NCBI GenBank assembly: GCA_023846275.1
Contig: CM043872.1
Location: 26,464,670 to 26,528,669, forward strand
DNA from: Vanilla planifolia
Lineage: Eukaryota; Streptophyta; Magnoliopsida; Asparagales; Orchidaceae
Direction of reading: 5' to 3'
Length of the DNA stretch: 64,000 nucleotides
The stretch's first letter is position 1; each line of letters opens with the position of its first letter. Both the position numbers and the translations under genes were made by a program. Under the pieces are notes generated by a model. The model was given only the letters and a program-made list of their open reading frames with translations, had not been told where the DNA came from and did not search any database. Shown in pieces: positions 51,201 to 62,234 of this stretch.

Positions 51201-54200
51201 AACAAATCAAGTAACAACTAATTCCTAAATTAAAGTAATGTCACTCCCATAAATTTAAAATCCAAAATCAACTGAGAAAATAGATAATAACATGATTCAA
51301 ATGTTTCAATGTGAACAAGATGAAATCACTAAAAGATTAAAACTCCCACTTGTAATGCATGATACATAAAGAAAGAAGAAATGGGGGATAGTGATATAAT
51401 TCACATAATCAAAAAATAGGATTCCAAATAAACATTTATCTAATGTTACAAGTAGAAATAAGATGTAGCACAACAGCACATTTTGTCTTGGCAAGATTCC
51501 CAAGCTGATAAATTTTGTAAACAGATTAAAGCATGGCATTTATAAGAATGCTAAAGTATGCTAATTTTTTGCATATAACCTGAATAGTTAAGCAAACAAC
51601 AAAATAAAGAAAGAAAAAAAAGGTATAGCCTATGCAAAATAGAATACCGAATCAGATGTTGACTCCTGCTTTGGAATTATTAGTGTTGTGACCACAAACA
51701 TCCTGTTTTTCTATATCAAAGCCAGAAAGGTAAGAATCAATTAGTTACAAGTACATAAAATTACGAAGTCCTATTTTATTCTGAATCCAGCAAGTACCAA
51801 TAAGCCAGCAAGAACTCCACAAGTCTCAAGATTTTTTAAGGTGTTTGCCTCAGCAAGCTTCAAGAAACATTCCAACATCTGAACAGGCTGGATAACATAA
51901 ATTTTGAAAACATATTAAGATACGGATAATAACGAAAAGTATGTCAAGTTGAAAATTAAGAATGTCATATCTTGAGATGATCAACCTATCAATATATAGT
52001 CACTTTCTCCCAATTTCAAGATATGAAGGTTAAAGTTCACCAATCTCACCACGTGTAACTTCTGATAACTCTTGGAGTCTCCTTCCTGTGGAAGTTTTGG
52101 TAGCCCTGGTCTTGGATCAGCAACTTTTGATGGAGAAATAGGATGCACCTCAGGCCAGACCTCAGCAAGAACTGGAGGAGTAGATGGCTGTCTAATATTC
52201 AACTGAAAATAATTTTCTTTTGCAGCATCAGTTTTGAAGGAGTGAGACTCTTCTTCAGTGACAGACCAGCTTCCATCATCTAACGAAAGAACGGAGTCCA
52301 TATCTGAGTTTCTTCCTTTAGAATTGCTTTCACTGTAAGTACCAATCTCATGAGACTGCATCTGATTTACCCTAATATTGCAATGATTCATGAAACTCGA
52401 GTTAAAACTATATTTAACAAAGTTATTTTGAAGGAAAACCATCATTAAAGATAAAATACAAGAATAGCCCCAAAATAAAACTTTGAAAGATGCAAAATCC
52501 TTAACTCAATACCAAATCAATATTTAAACATATACTGATGACAAAAACACAATCATATCACTTACCCAGGCATTCCACTATGTTCTAAGTCTATGTTTCT
52601 GGGATACTGGACCTGCATAAATCAACAATAAATGATCAAACTGAGATGCAAACTTCTAAAAAATAAACTAAAAAAATTAAAAGATTATACCCTTATACCA
52701 GTAATAGGTCCTGCCCATTGACCACGGAGACCATTAGGGCCTAAAATGGAATGTCTTGACAATGTTTCTTCCTTTGGATATGGTGTATTAAGGGTCCTGT
52801 AAAATAAAAAACAAAGCAAAATTTAAAAAGTCTAAATTTTGGCGTACTTTCAAAAAGCTACCTCTACAAAAACGTGAAAAGATCACATCAATTTTGCAGC
52901 ATTTTCAACATTTAGTTGGAGAAGAAAAATGGAAAAAAAAAGAGCCTACATAGCACATTAGCATGCCTTTTCAAACTAAAGCAGGAGGAAAAAATGAGCA
53001 AATGCAGAAAGTAATGACATATTTTTGGTTTTTACCCAATCAAATAATGAAAATGTCTAGTTTGACCATCATTGAAAAGAAAGAAACAATGCATCTCCAA
53101 GTCAAAAACGAAAAAAGAAAAGACTTACAATTTCCTAAAAAGTGTGTCCATCTGCCTATCTGGTGGTAAAACTTGACTCCTTTCAATAGTCTGCTTGTGC
53201 AACAACTGAGAAACTGACTGCAGGGGTGATTTTAAGGTCCAAAAAGAATAAATATCAAAATAAGAAATGCTGCCTACTAAACCAATGATACATGGCCACC
53301 AACAGTATGCATGAATTATGATATTGTAAATGAACAATAAACTTGATAGTAAAGAGATTGAAGATGTAATGAATCCAATCAGATGTTGATAAGAGGATTT
53401 ATTAGGTAAAGAACCTGCATGGTTGAAGGACTTGAAGGTGGATGCTTTCTAACAAAATCTGAATCATAGCAGTTGCTTCCCTGCGCATCAGTCTGATACA
53501 TGTGCTCACCATTGATTTCATCAATTTGGTGCTGTACCATTGGCTTGAGAGCTTCTAGTTCATTGACAACATCAAGAAGCTTCTAAAATGTTGAAAAATC
53601 ATTCAAATGTATCAGTAATTTTATCAAAAATATGCTTTCTTTCTTGTAAAGAGATGAAAGAATAATTGTTTTAAAAGTGCCATGGTTGGGACTATAAAGA
53701 GTGAATGTACCTTCCTAAATGTTGCTTTCTGTTTTGGAAGCAATAATTGATAATCTCGATGTGAAGGTATTGTTTCGCATATTAAGCTGCAGGTTATTAA
53801 GGAAAAAATCATTTAACATGATAAAAATGAAAACTAACTAAGCAGTTTAACTTAGTGGTTTGGTTGTACACAAAATCCTGAAAGGAATAATGGTTGTGCT
53901 TGTTATTGTTGTGTATTTATTGTGTTGCATTCGGCAACAACAATAACATTGTCTTAATCCTACTTTGTGAGATCAACTATACGATTATGATGATGCCGAT
54001 GCACTCCATTCATTAATAGCCCCTCTTTGATATATATAAGCATCTAAAATATTTTCTAATGATTTCTTATTAAACATTTTGTAAGTTTTTTCTTTCCCTT
54101 TTCAAATGAAAAAAAATTTCAATAACTCACACTAGAAAATTAAGATTACTATCCATAAAATGTTAAAAGAATTTAAGAAACATTCCTAAACTTATTCTAA

Positions 54201-55584
54201 ATTGATTAAAAAGCCTATCCTCGTTCATATGCATTCATTTCTAATGAAATGCTTTCAAGTAGAGCTAGGTATGATAGTTCTTATAAGTCAATATTTAATC
54301 ATATATTATCTTATAATGTCATTGCATTCTTATAAAACTTAACCTTAGCCTTGGACAGGGATTTTCCAATCACAAAACCCTCCAAAATCATTCTTTCAAA
54401 TATCCAACTAACTTGGATCCCATAAGTAATATCATTTTAACTTTTTCATTAGTTTAACTTAAAGACCCTAAATAGCAAATCCTATCACTCTCCAACTTTT
54501 TACAATCCCCAATTGTGATTGTCTCATTAAGTATACTCTTATCCTAAATAAACTCACATTAATATAATTTATCTTGGATCAACTAAGACACCCTTTAGAC
54601 TCCAAAATTATTCCTCACCACTCAAGCTTTAGTTTAGCTCAATTCATAGTTCTACTAATAACAACAATATACCAACAAAATGCATGTATCTTGAACCTTT
54701 ATCTTAACAATACCTAGTAAGAATATTCATAATTAATGTCAATAGATAAAGACTTACAAAAGAACCTTGATAAGCTGTACAAACAGTTAAAAATATTTTT
54801 GTTGCACTGATTGTTTCAAATTCTCTGCTACAGTACAGAAATAGAAAATCCTATTCAATGTGGATGTTGAGCACGGTAGGGAAATATAAGAAGTGAAAGT
54901 AATATAGGACTATCTGAAGCGTGTTTATAAAAACAATATCAAATTCTTCAGAAAACTATGCTGACTAAAAGATTTATGATATGAACGAAGTATGAATTAC
55001 CTTGAAAATCTTAAAAGTATTATATACAAATCGATAAGATTCTTCTCCTCCCGATAGATGCTAGCCTGAAAATGAACAGTGGGCTATCTTAGAACCAAGT
55101 TAAATTCGGATAAATCAGTTAAAAACTACATCACAATAAGCTGCAAACCAGAACCCTCTAGCACAAAGAAATTCTTCCCACAAATGAAATGTCTTGAAAC
55201 ATCAAATGAAAAAAAAACAATAAAGCTTAAATCTACAATCATGCACCTTCCGCTGCCCTTTGCTAACCCAATTTTACTTTCCATAACCAAGCCGTGAAAC
55301 CCATAACTCTCCAATATTCCCCCAATTGAAACACAAAGATGGCAACCCAATTAAGTAATTCACCATCTCTTTAGTTCCAATTACCTAGAGAAAGATAATT
55401 TAACGAAACAGTGGAGAATAACGGGATAGAGAAAGACCTGGCGGAGAAGATTGTCAGCTATACGATAATAGTAGTGGAGGGATATCCGGTTGTCCACCTC
55501 TACCTTCTGCGACAAGGCGTTGATGTTTACCGCCCGCCTCGGCGCTCCAGCCACCGGTATCACTCGCCGGCTTTCCGTCATCAT
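33272..55584 (-). CDS. AMSH3: AMSH3-type JAMM deubiquitinase (ESCRT-associated)
   Basis: AMSH enzymes are zinc metalloproteases that cleave K63- and K48-linked ubiquitin chains at endosomes; plant AMSH3 binds ESCRT-III subunits and is needed for vacuole biogenesis and trafficking. Fourteen exons join in frame: 55438-55584, 55001-55065, 53711-53786, 53415-53582, 53129-53217, 52691-52796, 52566-52612, 52050-52371, 51798-51887, 51648-51710, 48291-48365, 35286-35348, 33701-33753 and 33272-33452. They give 514 residues; the Arabidopsis AMSH3 protein is about 507. Residues 27-140 form the MIT/USP8-dimer-like helical domain (VEVDNRIS, YYRIADNLLRQ, ETIPSHRDY). Mid-protein blocks ETLSRHSILGPNGL, SVLSLDDGSW and QPSTPPVLAEV are typical of plant AMSH. 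The JAMM centre is Glu386 (PKQE), His416, His418 and Asp429 (HTHPTQTCFMSSID); the second zinc site is His431, Cys474, His480 and His482. The ending GIFHLSDPSG...GFHPHEE fits AMSH3 better than AMSH1. The start at 55584 is the first of two ATGs before TESRR; an in-frame ATG at 55782 is rejected. Confidence 0.95.
34616..34770. repeat. Tandem duplication, 83-bp period, in AMSH intron 12
   Basis: A unit starting at ttatgttggtgacaaaaaac and ending near ataatcagaat occurs twice (from 34616 and from 34699) with a few substitutions. It is intronic and has no coding role. Confidence 0.8.
41482..41800. repeat. Degenerate tandem array ('agatcaacaacc...' units)
   Basis: Variants of 'taagatcaacaaccaaa' followed by '...taataa...tgtgtg' recur near 41485, 41565, 41628 and 41735, at intervals of about 60-110 bases. 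A further copy of the same unit sits far downstream at about 44478-44560. A TG microsatellite lies inside the array. Confidence 0.6.
41653..41685. repeat. (TG)n microsatellite
   Basis: About 16 TG dinucleotides with one C interruption, inside AMSH intron 11. Confidence 0.9.
42456..42836. repeat. 21-bp GC-rich minisatellite
   Basis: Nine units of exactly 21 bases run from 42456 to 42644 around a core like ggcaactcggtcgggatcgg; a further eight or so more divergent units of 20-21 bases continue to about 42836. The unit length divisible by three creates an open frame of seven-residue repeats (ATRSGS plus one variable residue), which I regard as a by-product. The array is CpG-containing and much richer in GC than the surrounding intron. 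Confidence 0.9.
42837..43440. other. GC-rich island next to the minisatellite
   Basis: Balanced to GC-rich sequence with repeated phrases such as gtgggtcgacaag (near 42970 and 43043) and purine-rich stretches at 43205-43330 rich in CpG. Short frames on both strands encode Arg-rich peptides without recognisable domains. It may be the non-coding or gag-like part of a retroelement, or captured gene DNA; I cannot identify it. Confidence 0.45.
44040..44340 (+). mobile_element. LINE (non-LTR retrotransposon) reverse transcriptase fragment
   Basis: Across two frames the plus strand encodes fragments in the order of the 3' part of a plant LINE RT ORF. These are TSMSIYSMSHSF (family: SIPIYYMSLF), an ERVIRNILWQG block (family: ..I.RNFLWQG), then H..ACDVVC (family: HLVAWDVVC), LGIHNVRERREVLLAELVAKF (family: LGIRNL...N.ALLAKWLWRF). 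At least one frameshift or stop lies near 44229. The orientation is opposite to AMSH. The borders are approximate. Confidence 0.65.
44568..45053. repeat. Tandem duplication, two 243-bp copies
   Basis: Positions 44568-44810 and 44811-45053 are head-to-tail copies differing at only a handful of bases (for example gaattgacac/gaattaacac and gtaggacatc/gtagaacatc). The high identity points to a recent duplication inside AMSH intron 11. I see no coding potential. Confidence 0.95.
48366..51647 (-). other. AMSH intron 10 (3.3 kb)
   Basis: Splice borders are tcg|gtattc at 51648/51647 and ctttcag|tgc at 48366/48365. The sequence is AT-rich and contains the nested duplication at 50581-50997. The open frames at 48768-49010 and 49679-49963 have no recognisable motifs and are not called. 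Confidence 0.8.
50581..50997. repeat. Nested direct repeats, about 240-bp period
   Basis: A unit beginning agtgg(a/g)gaaaaac and running through ttatttgcagat to acatatttggg occurs from 50581 and again from 50821, with moderate divergence. Between them, at about 50760-50808, is a partial third copy of the first third of the unit (ccaattttttcc...ggatcaaaag). It lies within AMSH intron 10. Confidence 0.8.
53787..55000 (-). other. AMSH intron 2 (1.2 kb)
   Basis: The donor is ag|gtaatt at 55001/55000 and the acceptor is ctgcag|c at 53787/53786. Most of its length is the RTE-type LINE remnant listed separately. Confidence 0.85.
53900..54720 (-). mobile_element. RTE-type LINE 3' remnant
   Basis: Read on the minus strand, the end at about 53990-53925 (a block close to tagttgatctcacaaagtagg, then aagacaatg, then TTG repeats) closely resembles the common plant RTE 3' terminus ('...GCCGACCCCACTTAGTGGGAT...TTGTTGTTG'). 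Upstream, broken frames give fragments in RT order: INYINVSLF, then DRICYLGSLS near residues equal to the family's RYLGS, and a WKIPVQG block like DRKVPLKLKG. It lies in the same orientation as AMSH, inside intron 2, with many stops. The borders are approximate. Confidence 0.65.
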
Positions 55585-55588
55585 CTCT

Positions 55589-55607
55589 TTCGCTTTCTCT
55601 CTCTCTC
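55589..55607 (-). promoter_or_regulatory. GA-rich leader of AMSH
   Basis: On the minus strand, an AG dinucleotide run (agagagagagag followed by aaagcgaaag) lies directly upstream of the ATGATG start. GA/CT-rich 5' UTR tracts are common in plant housekeeping genes. No clear TATA box was found upstream. Confidence 0.45.
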
Positions 55608-58101
55608 TCTGGTTGCCTATTTGTAGTCTGCGACGACTAAGGCCGTCGATGAATTGATTTCTTTGCCAAAAAGCTATCGTTGATATTAAGTAATTTTTCA
55701 CGTCTTGATAGATGATTTTGCTATGTTGTTTGGATTTATGGAAGTGAATATGTTTTATTCTTTTATGGTGGGATTTTTCCATTTTTTAAAAAAAATATGT
55801 AGTTATAATATTTTGATATTACTTTTATGAGAGTAAATAAGTTATGATTTTTATTTTATTTGATATATCATGTAGTTTTATATTTTTTTGATTTAATAAT
55901 CTTTAATATTTTTATTAAGTTATTTTTATATTTGATTAACTTTCAATAATGTACAATTTTAGTTTGACTTATGTGAGGGTTAAGTTATGATAAAAACTAA
56001 TGAAAAATGTAAGAATATATTCATAAATGGGTATAATTAATAAAAATATGTGGTAGAAAAAATCGACAAATTGAAGTGCAACAATGGTGAGAGATGGATG
56101 GTAGCAGTGATGGTTCCTTCATCGAAATCCTTTGTTAGGTAAAATATTTCTTCTAATATCAAAATATCATCAATTCTTGATTTAACCTCAAGGATATCAA
56201 ACACAAAGTATATGCGTCACATTCTACTCATCCAACCAATATAATAAATTTGATAATACATTTGAAAATGCAAGATATTGAGTCAAGCAAAGTATGCAGA
56301 ATAAATTTCAATGACATAGCTTAAAAGCGAGTAATGGTGATGACAAAATCATCATAAAATCCACATTCATAAATCAACATAATAAAACAACTAAATAAAT
56401 AGTTCTAAAAATTCAACAAAAGCTATAATAGTATTTTTTTTATATAATATATAGTTATAAAGATACAAATATATCTATCTCATACAAAAAGTTCTACGTA
56501 GCTCGAAATAAAACTCTTTCTCTCTAAGTTAAGGTCCTATGTCATATGCTATTAGGCACCCCCAACTTTGTATGAATTTACATCTTGACTTGTAATGCAA
56601 ACACATAATGAACATAAAGTGTTATTATGTAAATAAATAGTAAAAAAATAAAAAAATAAAACAATGTAAACTATGGTTAATATTATAAAAACGAAAGTGT
56701 GAGCAATAGCTAGAAATGCATGACATAAAAAAATTGTTGGAAAAATCACATTTATATTTATTATACATCATTTTCATAGTTGCATATCTTACATGTAGTA
56801 CTCATATGATTAGTAACATAGTACTTCTCTTTATTTCACATTTTTATTTCTTCTCATTTCTCATTTTTTTATAATTTTTCCTATATTTTCTCTTTTTCAT
56901 GAGCTTTGATTTACTCTAATGAACATTATCATCATTTTTTGGAATACTATGTAATATTACATTTCCATGGCAAATCATATTTTTAGACCTCTATCATTAA
57001 CTAGCCAAGCCATGAAATCAGCTCTCTTATCTATTATTAATCTATAATAAATTGTTAATGATAACAAGTCTTTGCATATATTTATCACAATTATCAAAAC
57101 ATTATCACTTTCCTTTTCCAATGCTCAAACAATTCTATTACTTAGTTTTAATCTTCATTTTTCTTCACAAAATTTCAAATATTACATGTTTTTCTTTATT
57201 AAATGCATTCATAAACAACTATACAACACCTCCCCTTAAATTCCCTTTGGAAAATTATCTTTGGGATATTATGCATACCTTTTGAAGGTACCCAACATAT
57301 GAAATTTTGGACCTGACGTACGATACATCATCCTTCTAGGTACAGTACACAGGTAACAATGACAAGTTATAGCTATAATCAATCTTGAATTGTCTAATTC
57401 AAAGACAACTCTTTAGTAGCTAAAATACATTAGAATGATACTCTGAAGAAAGGAAATCAAAATAAAACCTTGCTTCGTAATCTCTTTTTCTCAGCAACAC
57501 AAACTTCTAAGCTCAAAGCCCTTTTATTTAACTAGATTTCCTAAGATTTATCTACTACAACTTTTAAAAAGCCCTTCTTTGCTATTGTGTAATAAGACTC
57601 AAGCCTTTCACTTTTTTTTTTCACTCTCTCTCTTGAGTTTCTTTCAGAGGTTTCTTTAGCAAATGTTAAAGCAATCAATTAAGCTTAGAAAGAGAAAGAG
57701 AGAGAGAGAAGAAATAAATAAAAGTTTTATCTTTCTTATAATATTATAACATCTCAAAAGTGGAGATAATAAATTTTAATAAATTCTAATCATAAGATAT
57801 TGTAAAAAAATAATTGATTATCTTAAGAATTTAGAAGTGATAAAATAATAATTTTTATCTTAGTATATTTTTAGAAATTTTATTAATTTTTAAAACTTTT
57901 TAAAGATGTTCAAAATTTTAAGATATCATATCAAATAATATCATAATATTATATAATAAAATTAAGAAAGTGAATCAATCAGATGAATAAATTTATAATA
58001 TGAGATTAAATTATACAAGCATAATTAAATAACATACAAACATGATAAAATACTATTGGCTAAGGGTTAGAGTTATTCGACAAGTTAAGTAGAGAAGGGG
58101 T

Positions 58102-58800
58102 TGATCATACAGTACGATCATAAAAGTAATGCATTGAACAATCAAGTAAGAGAGAGAATTAATTTAAAACAAGTGTGAACACTCAAAAAAGTAGGTTGAA
58201 GATCGTACAATATGACTAAATTATCGTACTAGACTATTAATGCATATAAACAACCAATACAAAAGCAATACAATATTGTATAATATAAAAGAAAGGAAAA
58301 ATACAAATATGATGGTGAGTAGAACACAACATTTAGTCATACAAGTCTGGCAAAACAAATATATCAATACTATCATGTGTAAGAAGAAAATTTATAAAAG
58401 TATTTGATTGTACAACATGATAGAGATATATCATGTAGTACATTACCTGATGAGAAAATAAAGTTGCTCAATGTAAAAGTGTCTAATGAAAGATATCTAA
58501 AAAGGATTATATAATATCATATAATTAAAGTATCATATTAGTATGACAAGAACATAAGCGCATAATGCATGATACTGTCATCAGTTATGACTAAGCAAAA
58601 TAAATAAGGAATTGTTTGTACTAGTACTACAAGCATGATCATACAGTATGATGTAATGATAATGCTTATAAAATAGCTACTTGAAAGATATTATATAGTA
58701 TGATTATCAATAATATATAATATGATAAATGAAAAACTAACATCGTAAACAAAAATCATACATATGATATAAAAAGAATAATAGTATCGTACCACTATGA
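58102..58800. repeat. Cluster of degenerate palindromes (ATCRTACARTATGAT type)
   Basis: Imperfect palindromes such as tgatcatacagtacgatca (58102-58120), gatcgtacaatatgac (58201), gattgtacaacatgata (58406), gatcatacagtatgatg (58637) and atatagtatgatta (58693) recur at irregular spacing of roughly 55-205 bases. A related phrase (acgtacgatacatcat) is near 57318. The function is unknown; they may be decayed satellite or LTR sequence. Confidence 0.55.
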
Positions 58801-60501
58801 CATTAAGATAATAATACTACAATTAGAAAAAATTAAGACAAATATATACAAGATTAAGAAATGTATAATATGAATAAAATAATTATATATGTATGATTAA
58901 TAGAAACTGAACACAACTTAAAATCTCAAAAGACAAACAACATGAAAAAATGACATAAGATAAGTTTAATCGATGAGAAATCTTTACGAATGAAACATTA
59001 GAATGTGAGAAGGTATTTACATGAAATGACATAACTATTATAGGTATTTAAAAGACTGTGAACATGAAAATGCATGATAACAAGTATAATTATGGTGCTG
59101 GTCATTACTTAAAGTTTCTTTTGGTGAATTTGAGAGGTGAATTTCTTGTCTATAGTTAAGAGAGAAAAAAGGAGAGCAAGTGAAGATGTTTTCAATAGAT
59201 TTTGGGAAAGAGTTATGCAAGTGCAAAAAGTAAAATCAAGAAAAAAAACCTTAGGTATTATAACAACTAAAACTTGAAATAAAAAATGTAATATGAGTAA
59301 AAGATGAAGCTTTAGCATGTGTTTTCAAAGCTAACTTACTATTCATATTAATATGTTTATGAAAGTAAGATCATTATTCAAATTAATGTCTATAAGAGTA
59401 TTACTAGAGAGATATTATTAAACTATTTAAAGTAAAACATTATGAATGCACAAAAGAAAAAAGGTTAAAATAAATTAGTATAATTTTGTAAAAGAAAAAT
59501 TGAGTTTCAATAAATCTAAAGAAAAAAAAGATTATATTTTTTGTTAATTTATATTATTATTGATATAGATGATGCATGTAGTTATTCAAGAATATTTACC
59601 TATTTTTTATTAAGTTGCATGCTTTTGCCATTTAAATCAGTTTGAGTTAACTCATCTATTCTTAAATATTTTTTAAAATTATAAATAGTTCTAAAAAATT
59701 ATAAAACAGATACCATAAAATTTATCATCTTCGTCTCTTCTTAAAAATATGTTCAACCATCGATTTGAGCTAATTGTAATATTGTGCATATCCAAGACAC
59801 AACGAAGCTTAATAATTCCTTAAGAATAGCTTTACATATAGCAAATATCAGTATTATATACTCAAACGTATGTGTAACTCATATTTAAATATTTAGGATT
59901 TTACATAACAAATCATACAATTTAAAAAATAAACAAATAATAAGCATGAAAATATTTTAAAAAATATAAGAAAACTTTAATTTTATTAGGAAAAAAATCT
60001 ATATACCCTTACAACTAATTTCACCCATTTAACAAACTCTCATTTGAATTTTACCCCTCTTAAAGAACAAAACCCAAGATTTACAACCCTTGAGAAACAC
60101 CATCCAAGATCTAATACTTCTTGAGGATTGACTACCTACTAGTACTTCTTTCTACAACACTCTAGTGTTCACCCTCAAGATTAGTTCTCCCTAATCTTTC
60201 TTTAAGCACCATGAGCATTTTGATCTTTTAGAACTTTTAGTCTTTGAGATTCTTCCCTCTCATCCCCATTATGCCTTTTTATATCTTAAGAATCATAAGG
60301 TATAATAAAATTCAAATGCTTCATAAAAGTAGAAATTTAATCCCATGTAACTCCAACTTTATGTAATTGACACCATCATGCACAACCTCCTCCGATAATC
60401 TTGCTTTAATGCATGCAACTACTAAACAAGATAAGCATTTCTTATTGTCCATATAAACAATCTCATGAATAGACCACTCACTCGAGATCGATTTCTAACA
60501 T

Positions 60502-60578
60502 ATGATCATCTTTTAAAACATCTTGGAGCCATGATCATCTTTTAAAACATCTTGGAGTCATGATCATCTTTTGAGATC
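60502..60578. repeat. 29-bp tandem repeat, about 2.5 copies
   Basis: Units starting atgatcatctttt begin at 60502, 60531 and 60560; the first two are nearly identical over 29 bases and the third diverges after about 14. There is no spacer structure. Confidence 0.9.
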
Positions 60579-62018
60579 TCCTTGAATCCAATAACATCGT
60601 TTGAGACCTTGAATCTCGAGTCCTCTTCTTTGAGCCCATCCTTCATTGAATGAGGATTTTCATATGACTGACATTTATTAAAACTCATAGCCACCTCTCC
60701 AATTACTTTCATTTTTTTTCAACAGCTTTCATGAATCAAATCATCATCATTAAAGAACTTTGTTCTTAAACAAAAAACTAATCTTTCAAGAAAAATATTC
60801 ACCCTCATATTGTTAAATTGAGATAAAATAGATTATGAACTTTCTATGTTTCTTTTAAAAGACAAACTATTCAATAGATTTTCAATGATTTGATAGAACA
60901 ACTCAAAAAGCATAAAAAATCACTCGATCTTCATTTCTTTAAAATATGCATTGAAATGCTTACGCATAATATCTACTATCAATGTGATGACATTATAGTA
61001 TTAAAATCACAATAAACCACTTTAGATTTGCATTCGAAAGAAAGTTGAGGAAAGAAACTTTTATGCTTCTTTGATATTTCTACCACAATAATTATTTTAT
61101 TAAGGAAAGAATCATTCTCATAAGTAAATATTTGCTCCACGAGATCCAAAAATCAAACATGAGACTAAGTCCTCTTTGAGGACAGTATGTTATTCGGACT
61201 CAAAAGCTCAAGACTGAGTGCTCAGATGATGACTTGTCAACAAGTTCATAGATTCAAAAAAAAATGATGTTTTATCCTTTATAACATTTTTTTAAAAATA
61301 AAATATTGCTTGATAGTTTAAACCATTTTTTTTATAGAAGCAACTCCCAAAATTAAAAAATCCTTTCTTATTTGAACATTTTTTTTTTCTTTGAAACCCA
61401 TAATCAAAACAACCCTTTTTTATTTCAAATATTGTTAAATATGATAAACCATATGTTTCTATTTCACCAAAATAAAAATTATACATGACTTAAAACCAAT
61501 TATTTCTCAAACAAAGCAATTCTTACATTTTTTTTTTCAAGAAATATGGCCCAACAAACTCAGTATTTGCTAAAAAAAAATTAAGAAACACTAACCGTAC
61601 TGCAAAAGATGCCCTTTAATCAACATAGCATGATAATTTTAATTTTGATTCACTAAAACATTCAAGCGATGCAGTTAGATATCCTCTTCAAAGCTGGATA
61701 AATATAACAAATACCAATTTTTTATGTTCATGAATTTCGTATTTTTCACTTGAATATCCAATATTTAAAAATTCAAATGCGTATTTTTATTTTCATCAAA
61801 AAACAAAAGACATACCACAGCCAACATCACAATGCCAGACAAAGCAAATTTCAAGTCAATTTCTTTTTAATGGCTTAAAACAATGTCATCTTGAGGAGAT
61901 AGATGTAAGATGAAGTTATACAACCTCTTTCTGACGACATTCAGGTAAATATCTCACAGGAAGAACAGAACAAGTACTCGGTCGACATATCAATCTGTTC
62001 AACTTGTGTTCAGTATCT

Positions 62019-62234
62019 CTAGAGTTGAATCTTACCAGCCAAATACCAGGAATGCATTGCAAGGCTACCAAAGGACAATATGTTGGCAAGGGAAGATAGG
62101 CCATGTATCATCCCAAACTTCTTATTCATGGAAGCAAGTTTTGGGTTGGCCTTGGCCACTTCCATATTCTTTGACCAGCCGACCTCATCACCGATGCTCA
62201 AGTCTCGTTCGACCTTATGCCTCTTCTTCATCAT
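62019..62234 (-). CDS. Last exon of a TMEM205-like / LEA-domain protein (partial)
   Basis: The minus strand encodes 71 residues and a stop after a good acceptor (gttcacag ending at 62235). The peptide runs KKRHKVERDLSIGDEVG...AKANPKLASMNKKFGMIHGLSS, followed by a hydrophobic stretch and AMHSWYLAGKIQL at the end. That closely resembles the C-terminus of plant TMEM205/DUF4149 proteins, some of which carry an N-terminal LEA domain (Arabidopsis At1g72100 type). Those are predicted multi-pass membrane proteins of unknown biochemical role. The frame is intact and well conserved, so this is probably a live gene. The upstream exons, with the other membrane segments, were not found up to 64000 and should lie to the right. 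The alternative is an orphaned exon fragment. Confidence 0.7.
   Translation of the reverse strand: MMKKRHKVERDLSIGDEVGWSKNMEVAKANPKLASMNKKFGMIHGLSSLANILSFGSLAMHSWYLAGKIQL

Larger units (their letters stand above)
55585..62018. other. Intergenic region upstream of AMSH
   Basis: The first few hundred bases should hold the AMSH promoter and 5' UTR. The rest is AT-rich with scattered repeats: palindromic motifs at about 58102-58800, a 29-bp tandem repeat at 60502-60578, and sequence at 59990-61260 of retroelement-like texture that I cannot assign. The region next to 62018 should be the 3' UTR of the TMEM205-like gene. No gene is supported. Confidence 0.65.

Noticed and set aside
55585-55782. In-frame ATG at 55782 that would add 66 residues to AMSH
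   Set aside because: The added peptide is basic and low-complexity, runs through the GA-rich leader and is absent from known AMSH3 proteins; the ATG pair at 55584/55581 fits the family.
60502-60578. CRISPR-like short direct repeats
   Set aside because: The units are contiguous with no spacers, and the genome is eukaryotic.
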